A stretch of DNA of 64,000 nt from Enorma phocaeensis (GCF_900186505.1 NZ_LT891968.1:498436-562435); one strand, 5' to 3'. Positions 34,098-43,646 are shown, counted from the stretch's first letter. Numbers and translations: made by a program. The notes: generated from the letters alone by a model not told the origin.

Positions 34098-34511
34098 ATG
34101 ATCGACGTCATCCTCTTCATAGGGCGCATCGTCCTGGTGGTGATCCTCTACATCTTCCTGTTCGCCGTCATGAAAACCGGCGTGGGACTTGTGCGCGGCC
34201 AGCGCCGCGACTCCGCCATCTGGACCATCGACGTCGACAAGGGGCCGCGCGGCATTCGCGGCATCCATGTCGACATGCTCGGTCCGGTGATCGTGGGCCG
34301 CTCGCCCAGCTCTGACATCTGCATCAACGAGCCGTTCGTCTCGGCCTCGCATGCGCGCTTCTCGCTGCAGGGGCCCGCGCTGGTGATCGAGGATCTCAAC
34401 TCGCTCAACGGCACGCTCGTGAACGGCCGTCAACTCGTGGAGCCCGCCACCCTGCGTGAGGGCGACGAGGTGCAGATCGGCGACGTCGTGATGAAAGTGA
34501 ACCGTCGATGA
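34098..34511 (+). CDS. fhaB: FhaB-like membrane-anchored FHA protein
   Basis: 137 residues: one N-terminal membrane helix (about 4-26), then an FHA domain with VGRSPSSDI, SASHARF and NSLNGTLVNG. Matches FhaB/FipA, which couples kinase signalling to FtsZ/wall proteins in actinobacteria. Its stop overlaps the ATG of the phosphatase, so the two are translationally coupled. Confidence 0.9.
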   Translation: MIDVILFIGRIVLVVILYIFLFAVMKTGVGLVRGQRRDSAIWTIDVDKGPRGIRGIHVDMLGPVIVGRSPSSDICINEPFVSASHARFSLQGPALVIEDLNSLNGTLVNGRQLVEPATLREGDEVQIGDVVMKVNRR

Positions 34512-36148
34512 TGCCCGACGAGCACATAAATCCGGACGAGCAGAACCCCCGGGCCGTCGGGGCGCCGGCAATCGGCGCGCATGCCGCGCCGGTGGAGTAC
34601 CCGAGCGTGGAAGCGCACGGCAGCGCTGCGGCTCAGGGTGGCGTGGGAGCTCACGGCAACGCCGCAGTGTTCGAGCCGCTTGGCGGTGGTCAGGCGACCG
34701 CAATGGACGCCAACGCACCAACCGACCGTAACGTTTCCGCAGGTATGAGCGATTTGCCGAGCGATGAGCAACCGCTCCCCCGCCCCGATACCACCGCCGA
34801 GATCGATGTATCGCTCGTCGAGGCGCATCTGAGCGATCCCGGCTCCACACAGAGCTTCGCCCCCATCACCGACGACCGCATCGAGACCGACTCGACCTAC
34901 GACGCCGGCACAAGCACCACGCTCATGTGGGGCGCTCGCTCCGACGTGGGCTGCGTGCGCAATCACAACGAGGATTCCTACCTGGTGCAGCCGCCGCTCT
35001 TCTGCGTATGCGACGGCATGGGCGGACACGCCGCCGGCGAGGTCGCCTCGTCCATAGCGGTGGAGACCATAGCCAAGCTCGCGCCCAAGGAAGCCGACCC
35101 CATACGCCTGGCCGCCGCCGTTGAAGCAGCGAATTCCGCCATCATCGAGGCCGCCGCGAACGGCCTGGGCAAGGCGGGCATGGGCTGCACCGCGACGACC
35201 GCCTACATCGAGGGAACCACGATGGCCATCGCGCATGTGGGCGACTCGCGCGCCTACCTGCTGCACGAGGGCACGCTCATCCGCGTCACGCACGACCACT
35301 CCTATGTGGAGGAGCTCGTCGATGCCGGCGAGATCACGGCAGACGAGGCGCGCGTGCACCCCAACCGCTCGGTCATCACGCGTGCGCTCGGCTCCGACCC
35401 CGCCATGTACGCCGACCATTTCCAGCTGAACATCATCGAGGGAGACCGTCTCATCCTGTGCTCCGACGGCCTGTCGAGCATGATCTCCGACGGGGAGATC
35501 GAGAGCATCGCCACGCAGTCGCCAACCGCGCAGATCTGCACGGACAACCTGGTCGACGCCGCGCTCAATGCCGGCGGCGGCGACAACGTGACCGTTGTGG
35601 TGGTCGATGTAGTGGACGACGGACGCATGCGCGAGCTCGTACGCCGCCGCAAGCGCAACTTCCTCATCGCACTCGGCAGTCTGCTGGCAGCCATAGCGCT
35701 CGCCTGCACCATCGCGTTCTTCATGATCTCCAACTCGCTGTTCCTCGGTGTCTCCGATGGGCACGTGGCCATCTACTCAGGTGTTCCCGCGAGCTTTATG
35801 GGCCTGGACCTCTACAGCCTCTCCGACTCGACGACCATCGACATCGAAGACCTGCCCGAAGACACGCAAAACCGCCTGCGCGCAGGCATCCCGCAAGCCA
35901 GCATGGACGAGGCGCGCGACACCCTCTCCAGCTACCGCCAGCAGATCGATGCCGAGATGACGCGTCAGGCGCAGGACGCAGAGGCCATCCGCAATAGCAC
36001 CGAAGGGGACGCCGCATCCACCGAAGACGATGCCGCCGCAAGCGGGGCGGACGCCGCTGCGGCGCCAGCAGCAGACGAAGCGGCTCCAGCGGATGCCGCG
36101 GCCGACGCTGACCCCGCTGAACCAGCACCCCAGGGAGGCGATGCCTGA
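34508..36148 (+). CDS. pstP: PP2C-family Ser/Thr phosphatase, membrane-anchored (PstP-like)
   Basis: 546 residues. After about 135 disordered residues comes a PP2C domain: RSDVGCVRNHNEDS, DGMGGHAAG, GDSRAYL, and GGGDNVTVVVV, with the metal aspartates. One membrane helix at about 388-408 and an Ala/Asp-rich extracellular tail follow. It should reverse phosphorylation by the two cluster kinases. The N-terminal extension is longer than in mycobacterial PstP. Its stop overlaps the start of the RodA-PBP gene (TGATG). Confidence 0.92.
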   Translation: MMPDEHINPDEQNPRAVGAPAIGAHAAPVEYPSVEAHGSAAAQGGVGAHGNAAVFEPLGGGQATAMDANAPTDRNVSAGMSDLPSDEQPLPRPDTTAEIDVSLVEAHLSDPGSTQSFAPITDDRIETDSTYDAGTSTTLMWGARSDVGCVRNHNEDSYLVQPPLFCVCDGMGGHAAGEVASSIAVETIAKLAPKEADPIRLAAAVEAANSAIIEAAANGLGKAGMGCTATTAYIEGTTMAIAHVGDSRAYLLHEGTLIRVTHDHSYVEELVDAGEITADEARVHPNRSVITRALGSDPAMYADHFQLNIIEGDRLILCSDGLSSMISDGEIESIATQSPTAQICTDNLVDAALNAGGGDNVTVVVVDVVDDGRMRELVRRRKRNFLIALGSLLAAIALACTIAFFMISNSLFLGVSDGHVAIYSGVPASFMGLDLYSLSDSTTIDIEDLPEDTQNRLRAGIPQASMDEARDTLSSYRQQIDAEMTRQAQDAEAIRNSTEGDAASTEDDAAASGADAAAAPAADEAAPADAAADADPAEPAPQGGDA

Positions 36149-39054
36149 TGGGTAGCCGCAGGAATACCGAGCTCATGCTCCTCATCGGCGCTGCGTTCCC
36201 CGTAACGCTGCTCTACGCCCTCTACGTGGTGACCACGGGCACCGCCCTATCGTTCACCACGCTCGCCGTGCCGCTCGGCCTCTTCGCCGGCTTCGCCGCG
36301 GCGCATATCGCCGTTCGATTCCTCGCCCCCGGGGCGGACCCGGCGATTCTGCCGATCGTCTTCGCCCTCTCCGGCGTGGGCATCACCTTCATCACGCGGC
36401 TCGACTCCTCGATCGCGATGAGCCAGATCGTGTACCTGTTCGTCGCCATCGGGCTCATGGTGGGCACGCTCGCACTCGTGAAGAACCTCGATATCATCAA
36501 GCGGTACAAGTACACCTTGGGCATCGCAGGCATCGTGCTGCTCCTTTTGCCGATCTTCATCGGCGTGGACCGCTACGGCTCGAAGCTCTGGATCGAAATC
36601 GGCTCGTTCACCGTGCAGCCCGGCGAGTTCGCCAAGGTCTTCATCGTGCTCTTCCTCGCAGGCTACCTTGCCGAGAACCGCGAGCTGCTCTCCATCTCCA
36701 ACCACAACGTGCTCGGCATCAAGATTCCGCGCCTGCGTCTTTTGGCTCCGCTGTTCGTGGTGTGGGGCATCTGCCTGGCGGTCGTCGCCTTCGAGCGCGA
36801 CCTGGGTAGCGCCCTGCTCTTCTACACGCTCTTCCTCATCATGCTCTACGTAGCCACGGGCCGCGTGTCGTACGTGATCATCGGCATGCTGCTTTTGGGT
36901 ATCGGCGGCTTTGGCATGTACCAGCTCATGGGCCATGTGCGCACGCGCTTCGCCATCTGGCTCGACCCGTTCTCTGATCCGCAGAACGCCGGCTACCAGC
37001 TCGTGCAGTCGCTCTACTCGCTTGCCGACGGCGGTCTGATGGGCACGGGCATAGGACGAGGCATGTCCACCACCATCCCCGTCGTGGAAAGCGACTTCAT
37101 CTTCTCCGCCATCGGCGAGGAGATGGGGCTTCTCGGCGGCGCTGCGATTCTCTTGCTGTTCATGCTCTTCGCCGTGCGCGGGCTCACCACCGCGGCGCGC
37201 GCCAAGAGCGACCTGGCCGCCTTTAGCGCGACGGGCCTCACCGCCGCCATCTCCTTCCAGGCTTTCCTCATCGTGGGCGGCGTGACGCGCCTCATCCCGC
37301 TTACCGGCGTGACCCTGCCCTTCATGAGCGCGGGCGGCTCGTCGCTTTTGGCGAGCTTCATCATCGTGGCGCTGCTCATGCGCGCCGGCGACGAGGCAAC
37401 CGGCCGCGAGACCGAGCTCACCGGCACGGGCATCATGACCGCCATGCCCGATGCGCCCAAGGCGCCCGCTGCGGGCTCGCCTGCGCTCAGCGCCGTGGGT
37501 ACGCGCATCTTTGGCGGACAGCGCACCCCCGGCTCCTCGGGCTCGATCGGCGGCTCGCACGCACGTCCCGGCTCTCGCATGCGCCGGCGCCTGCTCGACA
37601 CGCCCGAGTCGGGCGTGCTCGGCCGCGTTGCCCTCGCCAAGCGCCTCACGCGCACCGTGTTCCTGTTCACCGCCGTGTTCGCCGTGCTCATCGGCAACCT
37701 CACCTACATCCAGGTGATCAAGGCAGACGAGTACCGGAGCATGCCGAGCAACAACCACACCATCGCGCGCCAGGCCTACATCCAGCGCGGGTCGATCATC
37801 ACCTCGGACGGCGTGACGCTTGCCGAATCCGTGGCACAGGGCGACGGAACCTACGTGCGCTCCTACCCCAACGGCAACCTTGCCGCGCACACCGTAGGCT
37901 ACTACTCCACGCGCTACGGATCTTCCGGCGTGGAGAGCACCATGAACGACACGCTCACGGGATCGGTTGATTATTCCAGCTGGGAAAACGCCTTCATGTC
38001 CCTTGCCGGCGTGGCCCAGCCGGGCAACTCGGTGGTGCTCACCCTCGACTCGCGCATCCAGGCGGCCGCCGAACGGGCGCTCGAGGGCTACACGGGCGCC
38101 ATCGTGGTGCTCGACCCCCGCACGGGCGCGGTGCTCGCCAAGGCGAGCTCGCCCACCTACGACAACACCGATATCGAATCCGTGCGCGCCAACGGCTCGT
38201 CCGACTCCTCCGAGTACGACCGGACCACGCAGGCGCTCTACACGCCCGGTTCGACCTTCAAGGCGGTCACGCTCGCCGCGGCACTCGAGACGGGCACCGC
38301 CACGCTCGACTCCGAGTACGATGCCCCCTCCGCGCTCGAAATCGGCGGTGCCGATGTGACCAATATCGACCGCCTGAATTTTGGCACCATCAGCCTGCGC
38401 CGGGCCTTCGAGCTCTCCGCCAACACGGCGTTCGGCCAGGTGGCTGTCGCAACCGGGGCGGACAGCATGGTGCAGTTCTCGCGCGCCTTCGGCTTTGGGC
38501 AGTCGCTCGGCCTGGACTTCACGACCACGCCCTCGATCATGCCCGACCCCGATGAGATGACCGAATGGGAGCTCGCTTGGGCGGGCGCCGGCCAGCCCGT
38601 CGGCCAGGGCCATACGCCCGGCCCGCAGGTCACCTGCATGCAGAACGCCGTCATCGCCGCCGCCATCGCCAACGACGGCATCGTGATGAACCCCTATGTG
38701 GTGCAGCAGGTACTCTCGCCCGACGGCACCGTGGTCTCCACCACCGAGAGCCGCTCCCTCGGACAAGCCGTGAGCTCCGACACCGCCAGCCAGGTGGCCG
38801 AGGCCATGCTCGGCGTGGTCCAGAGCGGTACGGGCAGCGCCGCGAGCGTCTCGGGCGTGCAGGTTGCCGGCAAGACCGGTACCGCCGAGACCTCATCGGA
38901 GCACACCAACTCGACCTTCATCGGCTTCGCGCCGTACGATAACCCGACCGTGGCGATCTCCGTTGTTATCGAGGACTACTCGGAGCACGGACACTCGGCC
39001 GCATCGGTCGCGGGCAGGGTCCTCGCTGCGGCGCTCGCCGCCCAGGGGCTCTGA
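36148..39054 (+). CDS. RodA (SEDS glycosyltransferase) fused to a class B penicillin-binding protein
   Basis: One 968-residue frame with two complete modules that are separate genes (rodA, pbpA) in most actinobacteria. Residues 1-415: a SEDS polymerase with about ten membrane helices and the WLDPF motif with catalytic D273. Residues 416-505: Gly/Pro/Arg-rich linker. Then one membrane helix, a pedestal region and a transpeptidase with S702-TFK705, S757-A-N759 and K909-T-G. No stop or frameshift interrupts the join. It is therefore a covalent elongation polymerase/crosslinker pair. Overlaps the phosphatase stop by one base. Confidence 0.95.
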   Translation: MGSRRNTELMLLIGAAFPVTLLYALYVVTTGTALSFTTLAVPLGLFAGFAAAHIAVRFLAPGADPAILPIVFALSGVGITFITRLDSSIAMSQIVYLFVAIGLMVGTLALVKNLDIIKRYKYTLGIAGIVLLLLPIFIGVDRYGSKLWIEIGSFTVQPGEFAKVFIVLFLAGYLAENRELLSISNHNVLGIKIPRLRLLAPLFVVWGICLAVVAFERDLGSALLFYTLFLIMLYVATGRVSYVIIGMLLLGIGGFGMYQLMGHVRTRFAIWLDPFSDPQNAGYQLVQSLYSLADGGLMGTGIGRGMSTTIPVVESDFIFSAIGEEMGLLGGAAILLLFMLFAVRGLTTAARAKSDLAAFSATGLTAAISFQAFLIVGGVTRLIPLTGVTLPFMSAGGSSLLASFIIVALLMRAGDEATGRETELTGTGIMTAMPDAPKAPAAGSPALSAVGTRIFGGQRTPGSSGSIGGSHARPGSRMRRRLLDTPESGVLGRVALAKRLTRTVFLFTAVFAVLIGNLTYIQVIKADEYRSMPSNNHTIARQAYIQRGSIITSDGVTLAESVAQGDGTYVRSYPNGNLAAHTVGYYSTRYGSSGVESTMNDTLTGSVDYSSWENAFMSLAGVAQPGNSVVLTLDSRIQAAAERALEGYTGAIVVLDPRTGAVLAKASSPTYDNTDIESVRANGSSDSSEYDRTTQALYTPGSTFKAVTLAAALETGTATLDSEYDAPSALEIGGADVTNIDRLNFGTISLRRAFELSANTAFGQVAVATGADSMVQFSRAFGFGQSLGLDFTTTPSIMPDPDEMTEWELAWAGAGQPVGQGHTPGPQVTCMQNAVIAAAIANDGIVMNPYVVQQVLSPDGTVVSTTESRSLGQAVSSDTASQVAEAMLGVVQSGTGSAASVSGVQVAGKTGTAETSSEHTNSTFIGFAPYDNPTVAISVVIEDYSEHGHSAASVAGRVLAAALAAQGL

Positions 39055-39219
39055 GGCGCATGGCGATAGGGAGCGAACGCACGGGAACGCGGGAAGCAAG
39101 ACGCCCGCGAACCGAGCAGGCGGGGCGCGCGACCGGGATGCCGACCGCGACCGCACGAGAGGTAATCACGTCCGTCCTTAACAAGGGTGCGGACGCAGAG
39201 GTTGTTAGGAGCTAATCAG

Positions 39220-41031
39220 ATGGTGCAGCAGGTGCTCGGGGGAAGGTACCTCCTCAAGGACAAGGTGGGCTCTGGTGGCATGGCCACCGTGTACCGTGCG
39301 CAGGACCAGGTACTCGACCGCACGGTCGCCGTGAAGATCATGCTTCCGCAGTACGCCGCGGACGCAACCTTCGCCGCGCGCTTCAAGCAGGAGGCTCAGG
39401 CTGCCGCCGGCCTCTCCAGCCCGTATATCGTGGGCGTCTACGATTGGGGCAAGGACGGCGACACGTACTACATCGTGATGGAGTACCTGCGCGGCACCGA
39501 CCTCAAGAGCGGTGTGCGCTCGCACGGGGCGCTCGACCCCAAGAAGGTCGCCCAGATCGGCAGCCAGATCTGCGGCGCGCTCTCCGTCGCGCACAAGCAC
39601 GAGATCATCCACCGCGACATCAAGCCGCAGAACATCATGGTGCTGCCCGACGGGAACATCAAGGTGATGGACTTCGGCATCGCGCGAGCCAAGAACAGCC
39701 ATCTCACGCAGGACAACAACGTGCTGGGCACCGCGCACTACGTATCGCCGGAGCAGACCCGCGGTCAGGAGCTCGGCCCCACCTCCGATATCTACTCGCT
39801 CGGCGTGGTTATGTACGAGTGCGCCACCGGACAGGTGCCCTTCGACGGCGACGACGCCATCTCGGTCGCGCTCAAGCAGGTCAACGAGCTGCCCGTCCCC
39901 CCGTCGCAGATCAACCCCAACCTCGACGCCGACCTTGAGCGCATCATCCTCAAGTGCATGGAGAAGGACCCTGCCAACCGCTTCCAAACCGCCGACGAGC
40001 TGCGCCAGGTGCTCAACAGCTACCTCGCCGGTCGCCAGGTCGACGTGCCCGAACCCACGCGCGTGCTCGGCGCGGTACCGGTCTCCGGCATGGGTGCAAC
40101 CGAGACCCGTGTGATGAGCGATCAGACCCAGGCCATGGTGCGCCCCGTCGGCTCGGGCAACACGGCCGTTCGTCCGTCGTCGATTTCCGGACGCTCCAAC
40201 GCCTCCAGCTACGAGGACGAGGAACCCAAGGGCGGCAAGGGCAAGATCATCGCCGGCATCATCGCCGCGATCGCGGTCATCGGCATCATCGCCTTCATCG
40301 CCATGTCGACGCTCGGAGGCGCCGCCTCGGTCACGGTGCCCAACGTGCTGGGATCCACCGAGGAAGAGGCCCGCGAGGCCATCGAAGCAGCAGGACTCGA
40401 GGTCGGCCATGTCGACCACGGTTACAGCGACGAGTTCGCGGAAGACGAGGTCATGGGCCAGACGCCGAGCGGCGGCATGGTCAGGCGTGAGGGGGATGAG
40501 GTCGATATCACCATCTCTCGCGGACCCGAGCCGGTCGAGACCGTGCCCGTGCCCAACCTCATGGGCATGACGCAGGAAGAGGCTGAGCAGGCACTCGAGG
40601 AGGCGGGGCTCACGCCCAGCGCCAGCACCGAGGCAAACGATGCCGAGGAGGGCACCGTCTTCGAGCAGAGCCCCGTCGCCGACGAGGAAGTCGAGAAGGG
40701 GACCGTCGTGACCTTCAAGGTCTCCAGCGGGCCTGACACCACCGCCGTACCCAACGTCACGGGCGACAGCCGATCAGCCGCGACCTCGGCGCTCAGCAAC
40801 GCGGGCTTTGGCGTGGATTACGAGGAGCGCTATAGCTCCTCCGTCGCAGCGGGCTATGTCATCAGCTACAGCCCCGGCGGTCAGCAGGCACCCGGCACGA
40901 CGATCACCTTGGTCATCTCGCTCGGACCGGAGCCCGAACCAGAAACCGATCCCGAGCCCGATAGCCCTGAGTCACCCACCTCGCCCGACCAGGCCGTTAC
41001 GGGCAATGGCGACGAGGAGGCCTCGCAGTAG
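39220..41031 (+). CDS. pknB: PASTA-domain Ser/Thr protein kinase (PknB/Stk1 type)
   Basis: 603 residues. The kinase domain has VGSGGMATVY, K39, HRDIKPQN with D133, DFG D151 and VSPEQ. A membrane helix at about 343-368 is followed by three extracytoplasmic PASTA domains (to about 580) and an acidic Pro/Glu/Asp tail. PASTA domains bind muropeptide or lipid II. The ATG at 39220 follows AGGAG. It lies 165 bp after the RodA-PBP fusion, so it may share the transcript or have its own promoter. Confidence 0.95.
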   Translation: MVQQVLGGRYLLKDKVGSGGMATVYRAQDQVLDRTVAVKIMLPQYAADATFAARFKQEAQAAAGLSSPYIVGVYDWGKDGDTYYIVMEYLRGTDLKSGVRSHGALDPKKVAQIGSQICGALSVAHKHEIIHRDIKPQNIMVLPDGNIKVMDFGIARAKNSHLTQDNNVLGTAHYVSPEQTRGQELGPTSDIYSLGVVMYECATGQVPFDGDDAISVALKQVNELPVPPSQINPNLDADLERIILKCMEKDPANRFQTADELRQVLNSYLAGRQVDVPEPTRVLGAVPVSGMGATETRVMSDQTQAMVRPVGSGNTAVRPSSISGRSNASSYEDEEPKGGKGKIIAGIIAAIAVIGIIAFIAMSTLGGAASVTVPNVLGSTEEEAREAIEAAGLEVGHVDHGYSDEFAEDEVMGQTPSGGMVRREGDEVDITISRGPEPVETVPVPNLMGMTQEEAEQALEEAGLTPSASTEANDAEEGTVFEQSPVADEEVEKGTVVTFKVSSGPDTTAVPNVTGDSRSAATSALSNAGFGVDYEERYSSSVAAGYVISYSPGGQQAPGTTITLVISLGPEPEPETDPEPDSPESPTSPDQAVTGNGDEEASQ

Positions 41032-41172
41032 GCGCTCAGGCCAGTATGGCAAGTGAGCTTCGGCAGCTCTGACGCGGGGCTGCGCGCGTGGCGTCTGTCG
41101 CAAGCGCGCAACTCCAGCCTCGCATCTGCCGAAGTTCGCGAAGCTGCGGTCTTGTGCTAGACTTTCTCTCAT

Positions 41173-41248
41173 GCCTCCGTAGCTCAGGGGATAGAGCACC
41201 GCTCTCCTAAAGCGGGTGTCGACGGTTCGAATCCGCCCGGGGGCACCA
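41173..41248 (+). tRNA. tRNA-Arg (anticodon CCT)
   Basis: 76-nt cloverleaf: acceptor GCCTCCG with CGGGGGC, D loop AGGGGATA, anticodon loop CTCCTAA with CCT, T loop TTCGAAT, encoded CCA. Reads AGG codons. Confidence 0.97.
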
Positions 41249-41257
41249 GACACATCA

Positions 41258-41287
41258 CGGGCCGGGATGCATGTGCGTCCCGGCCCG
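41258..41287 (+). terminator. Hairpin after tRNA-Arg
   Basis: Ten-bp perfect GC-rich stem (41258-41267 with 41278-41287) with a 10-nt loop, followed by TTCTGGTTT. Strong structure, weak T tract. Confidence 0.65.
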
Positions 41288-41438
41288 TTCTGGTTTCTCA
41301 CTACCTACGCTCGCTGCAGTCCCGCATCACACAACGCCGGTAGACTCATGCAACGGTTCGCCAAACGCATCCTGCGGTGACAGGGCGATCCGATCGCTGT
41401 GATGCCGCATGCAACCCCGATTTGGCCGTGGGGCAATC

Positions 41439-41504
41439 CTCTGTGCGCTCTCTGCACGCTTTTTAGGCCAAAACTCCTCCTTAGTGTGCCTAAAGCGCAC
41501 AGAG
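41439..41504. repeat. Foldback element downstream of the aconitase-X genes
   Basis: Perfect 10-bp terminal inverted repeat CTCTGTGCGC / GCGCACAGAG (41439-41448 and 41495-41504), with an inner pair TTTAGGC / GCCTAAA. It lies in the 355-bp interval between tRNA-Arg and the minus-strand AcnX genes, 100 bp past their stop. It could be an mRNA 3' structure or a copy of a dispersed intergenic repeat. No ORF of interest inside. Confidence 0.55.
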
Positions 41505-41603
41505 GTTGACGTTGGCATGCATGCCCGAAGTCCGCAGGGGCAGGAGCTGCCACGCGCGCCCTAGCCATAGTGCCTTGGCTACAGCTAACATCTGGCAGGG
41601 CCG

Positions 41604-42047
41604 CTATGCCACCTCGACGACGCCGCCATCGCGCACGGTGACCTTCATGCCATCTTGCACGTACGCCAAGAACTCCTCGCCCAGCGAATCTATGACGGGC
41701 ATGGACACATCATCGAGCCAGACGTCCGCGAGCACCGCACCAGCTGCGGCAAGCGAGTCTATAGGCTCGGAGAACAGCATGCACGCAGGCTGGCGCTTCA
41801 TCGCGCAGGCGCAGTAGAGCACCAGGCCACCCGTCGTGGAGCCGATGGTCTGCGGCAGGCAAAGCGCTCGACCGACCATCTGCTTGCCATAGAGATCGGG
41901 GTTGTTCTGGTCGCCGCAGGTCGCCTTCTTGTCGCCAAACTGCAGCGCCTTTTGGAACGACGCCAGCGTGTTGAGACCGCCGTGGCTCACCACGGCCTCG
42001 GCGATCGCCTCGCCTGGGGAGATGACCCGTCCGGTAAACGTACGCAT
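41604..42047 (-). CDS. Aconitase-X small (swivel, DUF126) subunit
   Basis: 147 residues. The conserved PQTIGSTTGG segment of the DUF126 swivel domain is present. In AcnX enzymes this domain closes over the catalytic domain; here it is a separate subunit. Its ATG overlaps the stop of the large-subunit gene (TAATG), so the two are made together. Substrate is discussed with the large subunit. Confidence 0.9.
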   Translation of the reverse strand: MRTFTGRVISPGEAIAEAVVSHGGLNTLASFQKALQFGDKKATCGDQNNPDLYGKQMVGRALCLPQTIGSTTGGLVLYCACAMKRQPACMLFSEPIDSLAAAGAVLADVWLDDVSMPVIDSLGEEFLAYVQDGMKVTVRDGGVVEVA

Positions 42048-43351
42048 TAGCGCTCGCCTCCCTTCGCGCCCTGGGCGCCGCCCGTGATCTGCTCCAGAAT
42101 CTCGTCATCGGTGTAGTAGCGCGCCGTCGTGTAGGTGCGCAGCTTGTTGCTCGATGTGATAACCGGCATAGTGCTGCATAGCGGGTTGTTCATGTACATG
42201 AGCGGGCAGATGTAGGAAACGATCACGCCCATGGCTTTGAGGCACACGGCGTACGGCGTCTCCTCGAAACGCTTGATGACCGCCGGGGCGGCAGTGAACA
42301 CCGTGGGCACGACAACGCGGCTGCGTCCCGCTGCGGCAAGCGCCGCCTCGAGCCGCTCGGTCCACGTGATGAGCTGGTTCAGGCTCATGTGGGGGCACCC
42401 CATGAAGCAAAGCTTAGGTCTGGCGTCCGGGTTCTTCCACACCACCGGATAGCTGTCGTAGACGCGCTGAAGCTCGGCATCGTCGATTACATACGTCTTG
42501 GCGCCGTCGCGCACAAGGTCACGACCTTGCGCGACCGCCTCAGGCGTGATGCCCTCGACGTGATAGAGGCCGACGGCGCCGTTGGAGGCCGTCGCCGCAC
42601 CAAAGTCCTTGAGGTAGGTGCGCGCATCCTCGTCGAGCTCGCCAAGCCAGCGATCGAGCCCGACGATGTAGGGCACGTCTTCCATGACCTTCATGCCGAT
42701 GGCCGAACCTAGCAGCTGCGCCTCGGGCTTGCTCGACGTCTTGATCTCAACGACCCAATCCGCTTGGCGCCCTTCATCGGTGAGCAGGCCGAAGTACGGG
42801 ACATAGCCCACGACCGAGCCCATGAGGTCGATGATGCCCGAGTTGCGGTTGCACCGTGCGCCGAGCACCGAGTTGGCGTAGACCACCGCCGAGGACTCCG
42901 ACCAGCTGAGCACCTCCCCCATCAGGGGCGTGTTGCCCACCTCGTCCATGTAGCATGTACAGGTAAAGGCATCTGGATCCATGAGGCCGAGCTCGCGCAA
43001 CTGATTCTCGTAGAAGTCCTGCTTGGAATACATGAAGTGCTTGAAGACGATGTTCTGCAGGATGTTGCTCGGCACCGCCGGGTCAAGCGGACGCGGATCT
43101 GCCGAGAACTTCTGCTTGGACGCGGCTCCAGCCTGTATGAGCTGGTCCATGAGCTCGTAGACAGGCGTCAGAGCCTTGAGCCCGAACGATGTCACCAGAT
43201 GATTGTACGTGCTGGTGACGGGGACCATCGTCGTTGCACCGAAGATCTCGCCATAACGCACGAGCGTCTCCATGACGCGGGCCAGCGTGTCGCCGCGAGC
43301 GCCATCGAGGATGGCTTGCTGCTCCTCAGATAGCTGCATATGATGCTGCAT
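42047..43351 (-). CDS. Aconitase-X catalytic (DUF521) subunit
   Basis: 434-residue AcnX large subunit, a dehydratase of the aconitase superfamily. Cysteines that can hold the Fe-S cluster are in CFMGCPH and ICPLM. Bacterial AcnX enzymes characterised so far include cis-3-hydroxy-L-proline dehydratase; archaeal ones are phosphomevalonate dehydratases. The bacterial split form and the neighbourhood (Fe-S OYE flavoprotein, TetR) leave the substrate open. ATG at 43351 follows GGAGAGG. The phased motif array 2 lies in its upstream region. Confidence 0.88.
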   Translation of the reverse strand: MQHHMQLSEEQQAILDGARGDTLARVMETLVRYGEIFGATTMVPVTSTYNHLVTSFGLKALTPVYELMDQLIQAGAASKQKFSADPRPLDPAVPSNILQNIVFKHFMYSKQDFYENQLRELGLMDPDAFTCTCYMDEVGNTPLMGEVLSWSESSAVVYANSVLGARCNRNSGIIDLMGSVVGYVPYFGLLTDEGRQADWVVEIKTSSKPEAQLLGSAIGMKVMEDVPYIVGLDRWLGELDEDARTYLKDFGAATASNGAVGLYHVEGITPEAVAQGRDLVRDGAKTYVIDDAELQRVYDSYPVVWKNPDARPKLCFMGCPHMSLNQLITWTERLEAALAAAGRSRVVVPTVFTAAPAVIKRFEETPYAVCLKAMGVIVSYICPLMYMNNPLCSTMPVITSSNKLRTYTTARYYTDDEILEQITGGAQGAKGGER

Positions 43352-43475
43352 GATTTCCTCTCCTCCCCTGCTTAAAGCGAACCAATGGTTCGGGATAGTA
43401 AAAGTTTACGGTTTTCTTCAAGTTGTCAATCGCCCATCATGCCATCCTTCGAGATTTGCACCTGGCGTACTGGCA

Positions 43476-43646
43476 TCGTGCCTTTTCCATAATGAATGCA
43501 GGCACTATCGTGCATTTTCCAAAAGAACCGCATTGTTGTCGTACGAATTATGCGTTTTATTATCACCAGTCGTATAATATGTTTTTTTAAAAAAGTAGTC
43601 GTACATATTCCGCATTATTGGTCACTTGACTGCAGTTTTTCTACGA
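43476..43646. repeat. Phased motif array 2 (TCGTA-N7-TGCAT units)
   Basis: TCGTG at 43476 and 43508, then TCGTA at 43539, 43570 and 43599: steps of 32, 31, 31 and 29 bp. Right-hand partners after seven bases are good at 43551 (TGCGT) and 43611 (CGCAT) and poor in the others. An inverted unit (TCGTA-N7-TGCAG) occupies 43646-43630. From the last direct to the inverted unit spans 48 bp, exactly as in array 1. AT-rich island in the 543-bp gap between the AcnX start and the flavoprotein stop. Confidence 0.65.

Noticed and set aside
36247..38766. 839-codon minus-strand open frame
   Set aside because: Antisense to the RodA-PBP gene, His/Glu/Arg/Gly-rich shadow composition, no family motif.
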